The notes beneath the pieces were generated by a model. That model saw only the letters and a program-made list of their open reading frames with translations. It made no database searches and was not told the origin of the DNA. A DNA stretch of 55,633 nucleotides. Origin: Streptomyces sp. SM11 (GTDB taxonomy: Bacteria; Actinomycetota; Actinomycetes; Streptomycetales; Streptomycetaceae). Location: contig NZ_NEUE01000251.1 of the NCBI RefSeq assembly GCF_002910905.1, positions 1 through 55,633 of the forward strand. The letters are read 5' to 3'. Numbering within the stretch: position 1 is the stretch's first letter; each line of letters opens with the position of its first letter. This document shows positions 8,815 to 16,236 of the stretch, piece after piece. A program made the position numbers and the translations under genes.

Positions 8815-8851
8815 ACCCCGTGCACCCCGCGGTGTCCGGGGTGCACGGGGT
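8815..8851. terminator. 14-bp perfect hairpin between convergent genes
   Basis: ACCCCGTGCACCCC and its exact complement flank a nine-base loop. It lies midway between the ends of the LysR gene (8689) and the last operon gene (8899), so it can terminate transcription from both sides. Confidence 0.75.
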
Positions 8852-8898
8852 GTGTCTGCTCGCGCTGAGGACCGTGCGTCCGGGTGCGCGCTCGGTAT

Positions 8899-9900
8899 TC
8901 AGGAGGTGGCGAGTCCCAGGAACCGCTCCGCGTTGCCGTGCGTGATCAGGTCGCGGTCCTGTTCACTCAGGAACGTACTGCGGCGGACCACCTCACCGAC
9001 CGGCCGTTCCCCCAGCGGGTAGGGGTAGTCGCTCCCCACCATCACCCGGTCCGCGCCGATCGTCTCGACCAGGAGCCGCAGCGCCCGCTCGTCGAAGACC
9101 ACCGAGTCGACGGAGAACCGGCCCAGGTAGTGGGAAGGGGGATACTCCGAGGTGCCGATGACATCGTTCCGGCCGTGCCAGGCGTTTTCCATACGGCCGA
9201 GCCAGAAGGCGAAAGACCCGCCGCCGTGTGCGAAGCAGATCTTCAGCCGCTCGTCGATCCGGTCGAAGACGCCACCCAGGATCAGCGCCAGGATCGACAG
9301 ATGTGTCTCGGCCGGCATGGCCGTCAGCCACTGCGCCATCCACCGGTCCAACCGCGGCGAACTCGCCATGTCCCACGGGTGCACGAAAACCGGCACATCG
9401 AGCGAGGCGCAGTGCTGGAGGAACGTCACCACGCCTTCGCTGTCCAGATCCTGGTCACCGACGTGGTTGCCGATCTCCACCCCCCGGTGGCCGTTGGCGA
9501 CGGACCGTTCCAGTTCGCGGCAGGCCGCGTCGGGGTCCTGCAACGGCACCTGGCAGAAGGGGATCAGCCGGTCCGGGGCCGGTGCGACGATCTCCAGCGC
9601 GAGGTCGTTGAAGACCCGGGCTATCCTGGCCGCGTCGGCGCCGTCCCGCCCGTAGGTGAAGAACGCCGGCGTGGGGGAGACCACCTGACGGTGGATGCCG
9701 TCCGCGTCCATGTCCCGCAGTCGTCTCTCCGCGTCCCAGGCGTCGGAGCCGATCCGGCGGAACTCCTTCGAACCCATCATGATCACGGCGTCGGACTCGG
9801 ATTCGATCCGTAGCCAGGGAGCGTCCGGGCCTGCCTCGGCCGTCAGATCCGGCCATCCGAGCGGAACGTAATGCGTGTGGATGTCGATCGTGCGGTCCAT
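8899..9900 (-). CDS. nbaD: 2-amino-3-carboxymuconate-6-semialdehyde decarboxylase (ACMSD)
   Basis: The 333-residue amidohydrolase-superfamily protein decarboxylates ACMS to 2-aminomuconate semialdehyde, diverting it from quinolinate. Seen: the N-terminal zinc motif DIHTHYVP (HxH) at residues 6-13, VFVHPWDM near 170, CFAHGGGSF near 220 and GSDYPYPLGE near 286. Length and motifs match bacterial ACMSD. The start is ATG 9900 behind GGAAAGGGCTGAGC; a longer frame to 10128 would run inside the dioxygenase gene. It is the last gene of the operon, two bases after the stop I expect for the dioxygenase. A related decarboxylase for other hydroxybenzoates is less likely in this context. Confidence 0.9.
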   Translation of the reverse strand: MDRTIDIHTHYVPLGWPDLTAEAGPDAPWLRIESESDAVIMMGSKEFRRIGSDAWDAERRLRDMDADGIHRQVVSPTPAFFTYGRDGADAARIARVFNDLALEIVAPAPDRLIPFCQVPLQDPDAACRELERSVANGHRGVEIGNHVGDQDLDSEGVVTFLQHCASLDVPVFVHPWDMASSPRLDRWMAQWLTAMPAETHLSILALILGGVFDRIDERLKICFAHGGGSFAFWLGRMENAWHGRNDVIGTSEYPPSHYLGRFSVDSVVFDERALRLLVETIGADRVMVGSDYPYPLGERPVGEVVRRSTFLSEQDRDLITHGNAERFLGLATS

Positions 9901-9902
9901 GC

Positions 9903-10378
9903 TCAGCCCTTTCCGGGGAGAACTCGGCGAAGACGGGCGGCAGGTCCGCCACGATGTCCCGCACCTGGAGTTCGACCTCCTGGATCTTCGCCGTGCAGCC
10001 GGGGCAGTACCACTGGAATCTCTCCAGCGTGCCCTCCTCCCGTACCCGCTCGATGACCAGCCCGATGGAACCCGCGTCGGGCCGCTGCGGGGAGTGCGGC
10101 ACATCGCCCGGCAGCAGCCACACCTCACCCTGCCGGATGTGCACGGTCCGCGGACCCTCCTCGGTCATCAGGTTGATGTGCATGTCGCCCTTGACCTGGT
10201 AGAACCACTCCTCGTACGGATCGACGTGGAAGTCCGTGCGCTGGTTGGGGCCGCCGACGACCTGGACGATGAAGTCCTGCCCCAGGGACATGGTGCGGTT
10301 GTTCACCGGCGGCTTGAGCAGGTGCTCGTGCTCGGCGATCCAGCCCTGGAAATCGATGACCGGGGGAATGACGGTCAT
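9903..10378 (-). CDS. nbaC: 3-hydroxyanthranilate 3,4-dioxygenase, probably frameshifted at its 3' end
   Basis: This cupin dioxygenase opens 3-hydroxyanthranilate to ACMS. Seen: LLKPPVNNRTM near residue 20, the iron ligands in DFHVDPYEEWFYQ near 49-61, PGDVPHSPQRP with the second His near 95, and one CxxC pair (YCPGC) near 125. The frame then has no stop where the family ends. It continues through FAEFSPERAEHGPHDR into the ACMSD gene as far as 9455. Adding one base in the CCCCGG run at 9913-9918 gives FAEFSPGKG and a TGA at 9905-9903, two bases before the nbaD ATG. The second CxxC pair of bacterial HAO (rubredoxin-like iron site) is absent either way. The start ATG 10378 overlaps the upstream stop (ATGA). 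Confidence 0.85.
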
Positions 10379-10830
10379 GAGGACAGCTCCGTGCTGTGCG
10401 TGTGATCGGATGTACGGGGTCGAGGCAGGTGGGCGACGGCCTGGATCTCGATCAGCAGATGGGGATGCGGCAGCTGGTGCACCGCGACGGTCGTACGGGT
10501 CGGCCCCCGCTCGTCGAAGAACTCGCCGTAGACCTCGTTGTATCCGCCGAAGTCGTTCATGGACACCAGGTAGGTGGTGATCTGCGCGACGTCGTGGAGT
10601 TCGGCGCCGACCTCGGCGAGGATGTCGCGGATGTTCTCGATCACCGCTCGGGTCTGCGCCCGGATGTCCAGGCTCGTGGTGCCGAACTCGTCCGCCTCCA
10701 CCCGCACGAACGTGTTGTCGGGCCGGCGCGAACTGGTGCCGGAGACGAACACGAGGTCCCCGACGACCTTCACGTGCGGGAACCGCCCGCGCGGCGCCGC
10801 CTTGCCCTCGATGACGCGTGAGCCGTTCAT
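10375..10830 (-). CDS. nbaF: 2-aminomuconate deaminase, RidA/YjgF family
   Basis: The 151-residue RidA-fold protein is placed to hydrolyse 2-aminomuconate to 4-oxalocrotonate and ammonia. Seen: PRGRFPHVKVVGDLVFVSG at about residues 13-31, the conserved segment QTRAVIENIRDILAEVGAEL near 80-100, TTYLVSMNDF near 106, and the arginine-containing end RTTVAVHQLPHPHLLIEIQA near 118-137. ATG 10830 overlaps the end of the upstream gene by four bases and its stop overlaps the start of nbaC. Known: nbaF and amnD deaminases in aminophenol/anthranilate meta-cleavage operons are RidA-family members. RidA homologues also scavenge reactive enamines, so the assignment rests on operon position. Confidence 0.85.
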   Translation of the reverse strand: MNGSRVIEGKAAPRGRFPHVKVVGDLVFVSGTSSRRPDNTFVRVEADEFGTTSLDIRAQTRAVIENIRDILAEVGAELHDVAQITTYLVSMNDFGGYNEVYGEFFDERGPTRTTVAVHQLPHPHLLIEIQAVAHLPRPRTSDHTHSTELSS

Positions 10831-11594
10831 CGGCACCCCTTCACCGTGACGGATCCCAGCCCCGCCACCTCGCACTCGGTTGCGCCGGCCACCAGCGGCA
10901 GCGCCGCCGTGGCCGCCCCCGCCAGCACCACCTGGCCCGCCACCAGGGCGATCCCGCGGCGACGGCACATGTCCAGCAGGGCGTGCAGCGCGCGCACCGG
11001 ATCGCCGAGGATCGCCGCCGTGGAACCGACCGCCTCCCCCGCCCCGGTACGCAGCCGTACCGCGCGGTTCGGCGCACTCTCCACCGGCCGCCACGGGCCG
11101 ATCGCGTACCCGGCCGCCGAGGTGTTGTCCGCCACGACGTCGGTGTAGGTGAACCGGAAGTCCCGGTACCGCGAGTCGATGATCTCGACGGCCGGCGCCA
11201 TCGCGTCCACACACGCCTCGATGTCCGTGGCCGGATCTGCCGGGTCCACGTCCCGGCAGATCCGGTACGCCACCTCCGGCTCGACCTTCGGATGGATGAA
11301 GCGCGACAGATCGACCTCGCCCCCGTCCGCGATCCGCATCGCGTCGGTGAGCCGGCCCACGATCACGTCGCTGACGCCCATCTGCGCCATCTTGGCCTTG
11401 CTGGTGAAGCCCAGCTTGACGCCCGTGATCCGCTCGCCGCGGGCCAGCCGCAGCGCCAGCAGCGCGGCCTGCACCGCGTAGGCGTCGTCGATGTCCAGCT
11501 CGTGGTCGTCGGCGAGGCTCTGCGTGTCCTCGCGGGACGTCTGCGCCGTGTCCAGCCGCTGGGCCAGGATGCCGGTCAGCTCCGCCGTGATCAT
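10827..11594 (-). CDS. nbaG: 4-oxalocrotonate decarboxylase
   Basis: This 255-residue member of the hydratase/decarboxylase (FAH-like) family converts 4-oxalocrotonate to 2-hydroxypenta-2,4-dienoate. Seen: GVKLGFTSKAKMAQMGV near residue 58, which resembles DmpH-type decarboxylases (KMAQMGV) more than hydratases, HPKVEPEVAY near 104 with metal-binding acids, VEIIDSRYRDFRFT near 138 and DVVADNTSAAGY near 152. The start is ATG 11594, four-base overlap with the aldolase. The paralogue at 13659 carries the hydratase-type motif, which supports splitting the two roles this way. In meta-cleavage pathways these two enzymes form a complex because their intermediate is unstable. Confidence 0.85.
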   Translation of the reverse strand: MITAELTGILAQRLDTAQTSREDTQSLADDHELDIDDAYAVQAALLALRLARGERITGVKLGFTSKAKMAQMGVSDVIVGRLTDAMRIADGGEVDLSRFIHPKVEPEVAYRICRDVDPADPATDIEACVDAMAPAVEIIDSRYRDFRFTYTDVVADNTSAAGYAIGPWRPVESAPNRAVRLRTGAGEAVGSTAAILGDPVRALHALLDMCRRRGIALVAGQVVLAGAATAALPLVAGATECEVAGLGSVTVKGCR

Positions 11595-12634
11595 GTGCTG
11601 CTTCCTTCCGTCGTGGCCCCGTGTCCCGCGGCGAGGTCCAGTGCGATGTCCACGATCAGGTCCTCCTGACCACCCACCATCTGCCGTCGCCCGACCTCCA
11701 GCAGGATCTGCCGGGCGTCGACCCCGTACCGCTTCGCCGCGCGCTCGGCGTGCCGCAGGAAGCTGGAGTAGACGCCGGCGTAACCGAGGGTCAGGGTCTC
11801 CCGGTCCACCTGGACCGGACGGGTGCGCAGCGGGCGGACGATGTCGTCGGCCGCGTCCTGGAGCGCGAACAGGTCGCAGCCGTGCTCCCAGCCCAGCAGG
11901 TCGGCGACGGCGACGAACGGCTCGGCCGGGCAGTTCCCGGCCCCGGCGCCCTGGCCCGCCAGCGCCACATCGACGCGGTACGCTCCGTGCTCGACCGCGG
12001 TCACACTGTTGGCGACCGACAGCGACAGGTTCTCGTGTGCGTGGATGCCGATCTCGGTGCCCTCGTCCAGCACCTCGCGGTACGCGTCGACCCGGGCCGC
12101 GACATCCCGCATCGTCAGACGACCCCCGGAGTCGGTGACGTAGACGCAGTGCGCCCCGTAGGACTCCATCAGCCGGGCCTGCCGGGCGAGGCCCTCGGGG
12201 GTGTTGAGGTGGCTCATCATCAGGAAGCCCGAGACGTCCATGCCGTTCTCCCGGGCCCAGGAGATGCGCTGTGCGCTCACGTCGGCCTCGGTGCAGTGCG
12301 TGGCGACGCGCACACTGCGCACCCCGAGCGCGTGGGCGCGGCGGAGATGGTCGATGGTGCCGATGCCGGGCAACAGCAACGTCGTCAGCCTGGCGTTCTC
12401 GAAAACGTCGGCGGCGGCCTCGATCCATTCCTCGTCGCTGTGCGCGCCGAAGCCGTAGTTGGCGCTGGAACCGCCGAGCCCGTCCCCGTGCGCGACCTCG
12501 ATGGCCGCCACCCCGGACCGGTCGAGCGCCGACACGATCCGGCGAACCTGATCGACGGTGTACAGGTGCCCCATGGCGTGCATGCCATCACGGAGCGTCA
12601 CATCCCGGAGGTACAGTTTCACGTGGTCAGCCAT
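11591..12634 (-). CDS. nbaI: 4-hydroxy-2-oxovalerate aldolase
   Basis: The 347-residue DmpG-type class II aldolase cleaves 4-hydroxy-2-oxovalerate to pyruvate and acetaldehyde. Seen: the HMGL-like TIM-barrel opening LRDVTLRDGMHAMGH at residues 9-23 (catalytic Arg and His, metal Asp), EVAHGDGLGGSS near 46, HLNTPEGLARQARLMESYGA near 140, YVTDSGG near 165, the metal-binding GIHAHENLSLSVANS near 196-210, and a C-terminal communication domain ending in LEVGRRQMVGGQEDLIVDIA. It overlaps the acetaldehyde dehydrogenase upstream by 16 bases. Known: DmpG and DmpF form a complex that channels acetaldehyde directly. Confidence 0.93.
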   Translation of the reverse strand: MADHVKLYLRDVTLRDGMHAMGHLYTVDQVRRIVSALDRSGVAAIEVAHGDGLGGSSANYGFGAHSDEEWIEAAADVFENARLTTLLLPGIGTIDHLRRAHALGVRSVRVATHCTEADVSAQRISWARENGMDVSGFLMMSHLNTPEGLARQARLMESYGAHCVYVTDSGGRLTMRDVAARVDAYREVLDEGTEIGIHAHENLSLSVANSVTAVEHGAYRVDVALAGQGAGAGNCPAEPFVAVADLLGWEHGCDLFALQDAADDIVRPLRTRPVQVDRETLTLGYAGVYSSFLRHAERAAKRYGVDARQILLEVGRRQMVGGQEDLIVDIALDLAAGHGATTEGSST

Positions 12635-13662
12635 CCCCGGAGTGCGGCGACCTTCTCCGCGGTGCGGACCGCGGCGGAGGTCATGATGTCGAGATTGCCC
12701 GCGTATTCGGGCAGGTAGTGGCCAGCGCCGAGCACCTCCAGGAACACCGAGACCTTGACACCGGTGACGCGTCGGCCGAGAGCGGGCACGAGGGTGTCCT
12801 CCACCGGGTCGAACTGCACCCGCTGCTTGAGGCGGTAGCCGGGAACGTACTCACGTACGTCGCGCGCCATCCGCTCCACGGAGTTCGTGATCAGGTCCCG
12901 GCCGGCGTCGGACAGAGCACCCTCGACGAGGCAGAAGACCGTGTCGCGCATGGCGAGCGGGGGCTCGGCGGGGTTGAGCACGATGATGGCCTTGCCGACC
13001 TCGGCGCCCCCGACCCGCCGGATCGCCTCACCGGTGGTCCCGGTGAACTCGTCGATGTTGGCGCGGGTCCCGGGACCGGCCGATCTCGACGCGATGGAGG
13101 CGACGATCTCGGCGTACGCGACCGGGGCGATCCGGGAGACCGCGGCCACCACCGGAATGGTCGCCTGGCCGCCGCAGGTCACCATGTTGACGTCGGGGGC
13201 GTCCAGGTGCTCGTCCAGGTTGACCGAGGGAACCACGAACGGGCCCAGGGCCGCCGGGGTCAGGTCGATCATCAGCTTGCCGTGTTCGGCAGCCAGTCGC
13301 GCGTTGCGCACATGTGCCTTGGCGGAGGTCGCGTCGAAGATGACGCGGATGTCCTCGAACTCCGGCATTCCGGCGAGCCCCTCGATGCCGCTGTGCGTGG
13401 TGGCGATCCCGAGCCGGGCGGCGCGGGCCAGCCCGTCGGAGTCCGGATCGATGCCCGCCATCGCGCCCATCCGCAGCGTTCTGGACAGCCGCAGCACCTT
13501 GATCATGAGGTCGGTGCCGATGTTGCCGGAGCCGATGACGGCGACCGGGACGGTGCCGGACGTCGCGTCCGGCGCGGCACGGGGCGGCCGGGCGGCCGCC
13601 GTGCCGGTGGGGAGGGGGGAGGGCGCGGCGCCGCTCGCCGCACCGTCCGTCGGGGAACTCAT
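12619..13662 (-). CDS. nbaJ: Acetaldehyde dehydrogenase (acetylating)
   Basis: This DmpF-type enzyme oxidises acetaldehyde with NAD and CoA to acetyl-CoA. Seen: the nucleotide-binding motif VAVIGSGNIGTDLM at about residues 40-53, the catalytic Cys in MVTCGGQATIP near 160, and RANIDEFTGTTGEAI near 205. At 347 residues it is about 35 longer than usual because of an Ala/Pro/Gly-rich N-terminal extension. The start is well supported: AAGGAG five bases before ATG 13662, overlapping the hydratase stop. The extension is therefore probably translated. It is expected to partner the aldolase encoded immediately downstream. Confidence 0.93.
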   Translation of the reverse strand: MSSPTDGAASGAAPSPLPTGTAAARPPRAAPDATSGTVPVAVIGSGNIGTDLMIKVLRLSRTLRMGAMAGIDPDSDGLARAARLGIATTHSGIEGLAGMPEFEDIRVIFDATSAKAHVRNARLAAEHGKLMIDLTPAALGPFVVPSVNLDEHLDAPDVNMVTCGGQATIPVVAAVSRIAPVAYAEIVASIASRSAGPGTRANIDEFTGTTGEAIRRVGGAEVGKAIIVLNPAEPPLAMRDTVFCLVEGALSDAGRDLITNSVERMARDVREYVPGYRLKQRVQFDPVEDTLVPALGRRVTGVKVSVFLEVLGAGHYLPEYAGNLDIMTSAAVRTAEKVAALRGWLTT

Positions 13663-14489
13663 GGGGTCTCCTTCTCGATGACTGCCTCGACCTCTCCGAG
13701 CCCGTCCAGCGCCAGTCGGTAGCGGCCGGGGCCGCCGACCGGCACCATCGGGCCGAGCGCCCCGGACATGACCACGTCGCCGGCCCGCAGCGGCCGCCCT
13801 CGCGCGGCGAGTTCGCGGGCCAGCCAGGCGACCGCGACGACCGGCGAACCGAGACAGGCCTGGCCCGCGCCGAACGAGACCGGTTCACCGTCCCGTTCCA
13901 GGACCATGCCGACCCGGGACAGGTCGACCCCGGCGAGCGGGCAGGGAGTGGTGCCGAGCACGATCGCGCCGCTGGAGGCGTTGTCAGCGACGGTGTCCGT
14001 GATGGCGAGGTCCCAGCCTGCGATCCGGGAGTCGACGATCTCGATGGCCGGCAGCACGAACTCGGTGGCCCGCAGCACGTCGGCGACGCCCGCGCCCGGC
14101 CGGTCGAGGTCCCGGCCGAGCACGAAGGCGATCTCGCCCTCCACGCGCGGCTGGAGGAGCCGCTCCAGCGGCACCGGTTCGGCGTGCGCGTACGTCATGT
14201 CGTCGAAGATCACCCCGAAGTCCGGCCGGAACACGCCGAACTGCTGCTGTACGGCCGGGGCGGTGAGGCCGATCTTGGCGCCCACCGGCCGGGCGCCGGC
14301 CGCGCTCCGGGCGGCGGTGAGACGGTTCTGCGTCTCATAGGCGGCGTCGATGTCGTCGTGGCCCAGGAACTCCCGGACCGGAGCGCAGGGGGCGCCGCTC
14401 AAGGCGGCGGCCGTCAGACGCGCCACGGCCGCGTCGATCCGTGCGGACGGGTCGGGTTCGTACTCGGTCGCACCGGTCGTCTCGGTCAC
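13659..14489 (-). CDS. nbaH: 2-oxopent-4-enoate (2-hydroxypenta-2,4-dienoate) hydratase
   Basis: The start is GTG 14489, which overlaps the upstream dehydrogenase stop (GTGA); the frame extends further up but inside that gene. The 276-residue product adds water to 2-hydroxypenta-2,4-dienoate to give 4-hydroxy-2-oxovalerate. Seen: GAKIGLTAPAVQQQFGV near residue 74 (the KIGLTSxAVQ pattern of DmpE/MhpD hydratases), PDFGVIFDDMTY near 92, QPRVEGEIAFVLG near 113, AIEIVDSRIAGWDL near 147 and DTVADNASSGAIVLG near 162. It is the paralogue of the decarboxylase at 10827. Confidence 0.88.
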   Translation of the reverse strand: MTETTGATEYEPDPSARIDAAVARLTAAALSGAPCAPVREFLGHDDIDAAYETQNRLTAARSAAGARPVGAKIGLTAPAVQQQFGVFRPDFGVIFDDMTYAHAEPVPLERLLQPRVEGEIAFVLGRDLDRPGAGVADVLRATEFVLPAIEIVDSRIAGWDLAITDTVADNASSGAIVLGTTPCPLAGVDLSRVGMVLERDGEPVSFGAGQACLGSPVVAVAWLARELAARGRPLRAGDVVMSGALGPMVPVGGPGRYRLALDGLGEVEAVIEKETP

Positions 14490-15958
14490 AGCTGTACGCA
14501 CACATTCGTCGGCTCGGTGTAGAAGTGAAGGGAGGACTCGCCGCCCTCGCGGCCGAGGCCCGAGAGCCCCACCCCGCCGAACGGGGAGCGCAGATCGCGT
14601 AGGAACCAGGTGTTGACCCAGGCCGTCCCCACATTCATCGCCTGCGCGACCCGGTGACCGCGACGCAGGTCGTCGGTCCACACGGAGGCCGCGAGGCCGT
14701 ACTCGGTGTCATTGGCCAGGCCGATCGCCTCCTCCTCGGTGTCGAAGGGGATCAGCGCGGCCACTGGCCCGAAGATCTCCTCGCGCACTGCCGGGTGCGT
14801 GTTGGCCAGACCCGTCCACAGCGTCGGCTCGATCCAGGAGCCGCCCGCCAGGTCCGGCCCGAGTTGGGGCACGCCCCCGCCGGTGAGGACCTGGGCACCG
14901 GCCTGTTCGGCCAGTTCGAAGTAGCCCGCCACCTTGTCGCGGTGGGCCTTCGAGATCAGCGGTCCGGTGGTCGTCGCCGCGTCCAGGGGGTCGCCCAGCC
15001 GCAGACCCCGGGCCCGCTCGGCGAGCCCCTGGGCGATGTCGTCGAAGATCGCGCGCTGGACGTAGACCCGCTCGGTGCACAGGCATACCTGGCCGGTGTT
15101 GGTGAAGACGGACTTGGTCAGTCCGGTCAGCGCCTCGTCCACGTCCACGTCGTCGAAGACGACTGCGGCGTTCTTCCCGCCGAGTTCGAGGGAGACCGGA
15201 CGGGCGCGGGGCGCGACGGTCCGCATGACCTGCGTCCCGGTCGCGGACGAACCGGTGAACGTCACGCCGTCGATGTCCGGGTGCGAGGTCAGGAACTCAC
15301 CGGCGGAGCCACCGCCGAAACCGTGGACCACGTTGTACACCCCGGCGGGAAGCCCGACCTCCGTGAGGATTTCGGCCAGCAGCGAGGCGGTGGCCGGCGT
15401 CTCCTCGCTGGGCTTGACGACCACGGCGTTGCCGCAGGCCAGAGCCGGGGCGACCTTCCAGGTCAGGAGAAGGAGGGGCAGGTTCCAAGGGACGACGACC
15501 GCGACCACGCCGAGCGGCTTGCGGACCGCGTAGTTCAGCGCCTGCCGGCCCCCCGCGAGATCGGTGAGGAAGGACTCCTGCCCGGCGGCGGCCACGTCGG
15601 CGAAGGTGCGGAAGTTGGCCGGCGCTCGCGCGACGTCGAGCTGCCTGGCCTGGGTGACGGGCTTTCCGGTGTCGGCGACCTCCGCGGCGACGAACTCCTC
15701 GAAACGCTCCTCGATCCGGTCCGCGGCGCGCCGCAGCAGCGCCGCCCGTTCGCGCACCGGGGTGGTCGCCCACCCGTCGCGCAGGGCCCGCCGCGCCGCG
15801 GTCACGGCGCGGTCCACCAGCTCCCGGTCCGCCTCGTGCACCCGGGCGAAGACTCGCCCGGTGGCCGGGTCGATGTTCTCGAAGCTGCGGTTCTCGTCGG
15901 GCTCCACGTACCGCCCGTCCACGAAGTTGCGGATCCACCGCCCTGTTCCTGCCGTCAT
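14486..15958 (-). CDS. nbaE: 2-aminomuconate-6-semialdehyde dehydrogenase
   Basis: This 490-residue NAD-dependent aldehyde dehydrogenase is first in the operon and is placed to oxidise 2-aminomuconate semialdehyde to 2-aminomuconate. I chose ATG 15958 (MTAGTGRWIRNFVDG), the usual N-terminus of hydroxymuconic/aminomuconic semialdehyde dehydrogenases; the frame is open to 16060 with unrelated residues. Seen: VVPWNLPLLLLTWKVAPAL near 155, FTGSSATGTQV near 237, the general base in LELGGKN near 258, the catalytic Cys in GQVCLC near 291, EEIFGPVAALIPF near 393 and SPFGGVGLSGLGREGG near 460. Hydroxymuconic semialdehyde would be an alternative substrate, but the ACMSD and deaminase genes favour the amino compound. 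Confidence 0.88.
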   Translation of the reverse strand: MTAGTGRWIRNFVDGRYVEPDENRSFENIDPATGRVFARVHEADRELVDRAVTAARRALRDGWATTPVRERAALLRRAADRIEERFEEFVAAEVADTGKPVTQARQLDVARAPANFRTFADVAAAGQESFLTDLAGGRQALNYAVRKPLGVVAVVVPWNLPLLLLTWKVAPALACGNAVVVKPSEETPATASLLAEILTEVGLPAGVYNVVHGFGGGSAGEFLTSHPDIDGVTFTGSSATGTQVMRTVAPRARPVSLELGGKNAAVVFDDVDVDEALTGLTKSVFTNTGQVCLCTERVYVQRAIFDDIAQGLAERARGLRLGDPLDAATTTGPLISKAHRDKVAGYFELAEQAGAQVLTGGGVPQLGPDLAGGSWIEPTLWTGLANTHPAVREEIFGPVAALIPFDTEEEAIGLANDTEYGLAASVWTDDLRRGHRVAQAMNVGTAWVNTWFLRDLRSPFGGVGLSGLGREGGESSLHFYTEPTNVCVQL

Positions 15959-16083
15959 GCGTCCCACTCTGAGCTGCCACGCCATGCCGGACAAATGCGA
16001 ATCCTGCGACGAGACATAGGCAGACGGGTATATCGGAGCACCGTCACAGCGGGGCGACAACGCCGGGACTCACGGCTTCCGCT

Positions 16084-16099
16084 ATACCGAGACAGGTAT
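16084..16099. promoter_or_regulatory. 16-bp inverted repeat upstream of the catabolic operon, candidate LysR operator
   Basis: ATACCGAGACAGGTAT is a dyad (ATACC, six bases, GGTAT) 126 bases upstream of the nbaE start. LysR-type regulators bind AT-rich-ended dyads of about this size. The surrounding 15959-16236 region is the only AT-richer stretch nearby and holds no gene. The link to the LysR gene at 7700 is inference. Confidence 0.4.
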
Positions 16100-16236
16100 G
16101 CCGAGTATCTGATTCGTTATTTGTGCGTCATGTCTCAGGGCATCAGGATGCACGGTTATCGGCAGGTGAATTTCAGCCGTTTTCGCGGCTGTCCGGAGCG
16201 AACCTCCCCAGCCGTCATCCAAGTGATTGGTCACCC

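Noticed and set aside
9455..9902. C-terminal 150-residue extension of the HAO frame as a genuine domain
   Set aside because: It lies wholly inside nbaD in another frame and has shadow-like composition; a one-base lesion explains it better.
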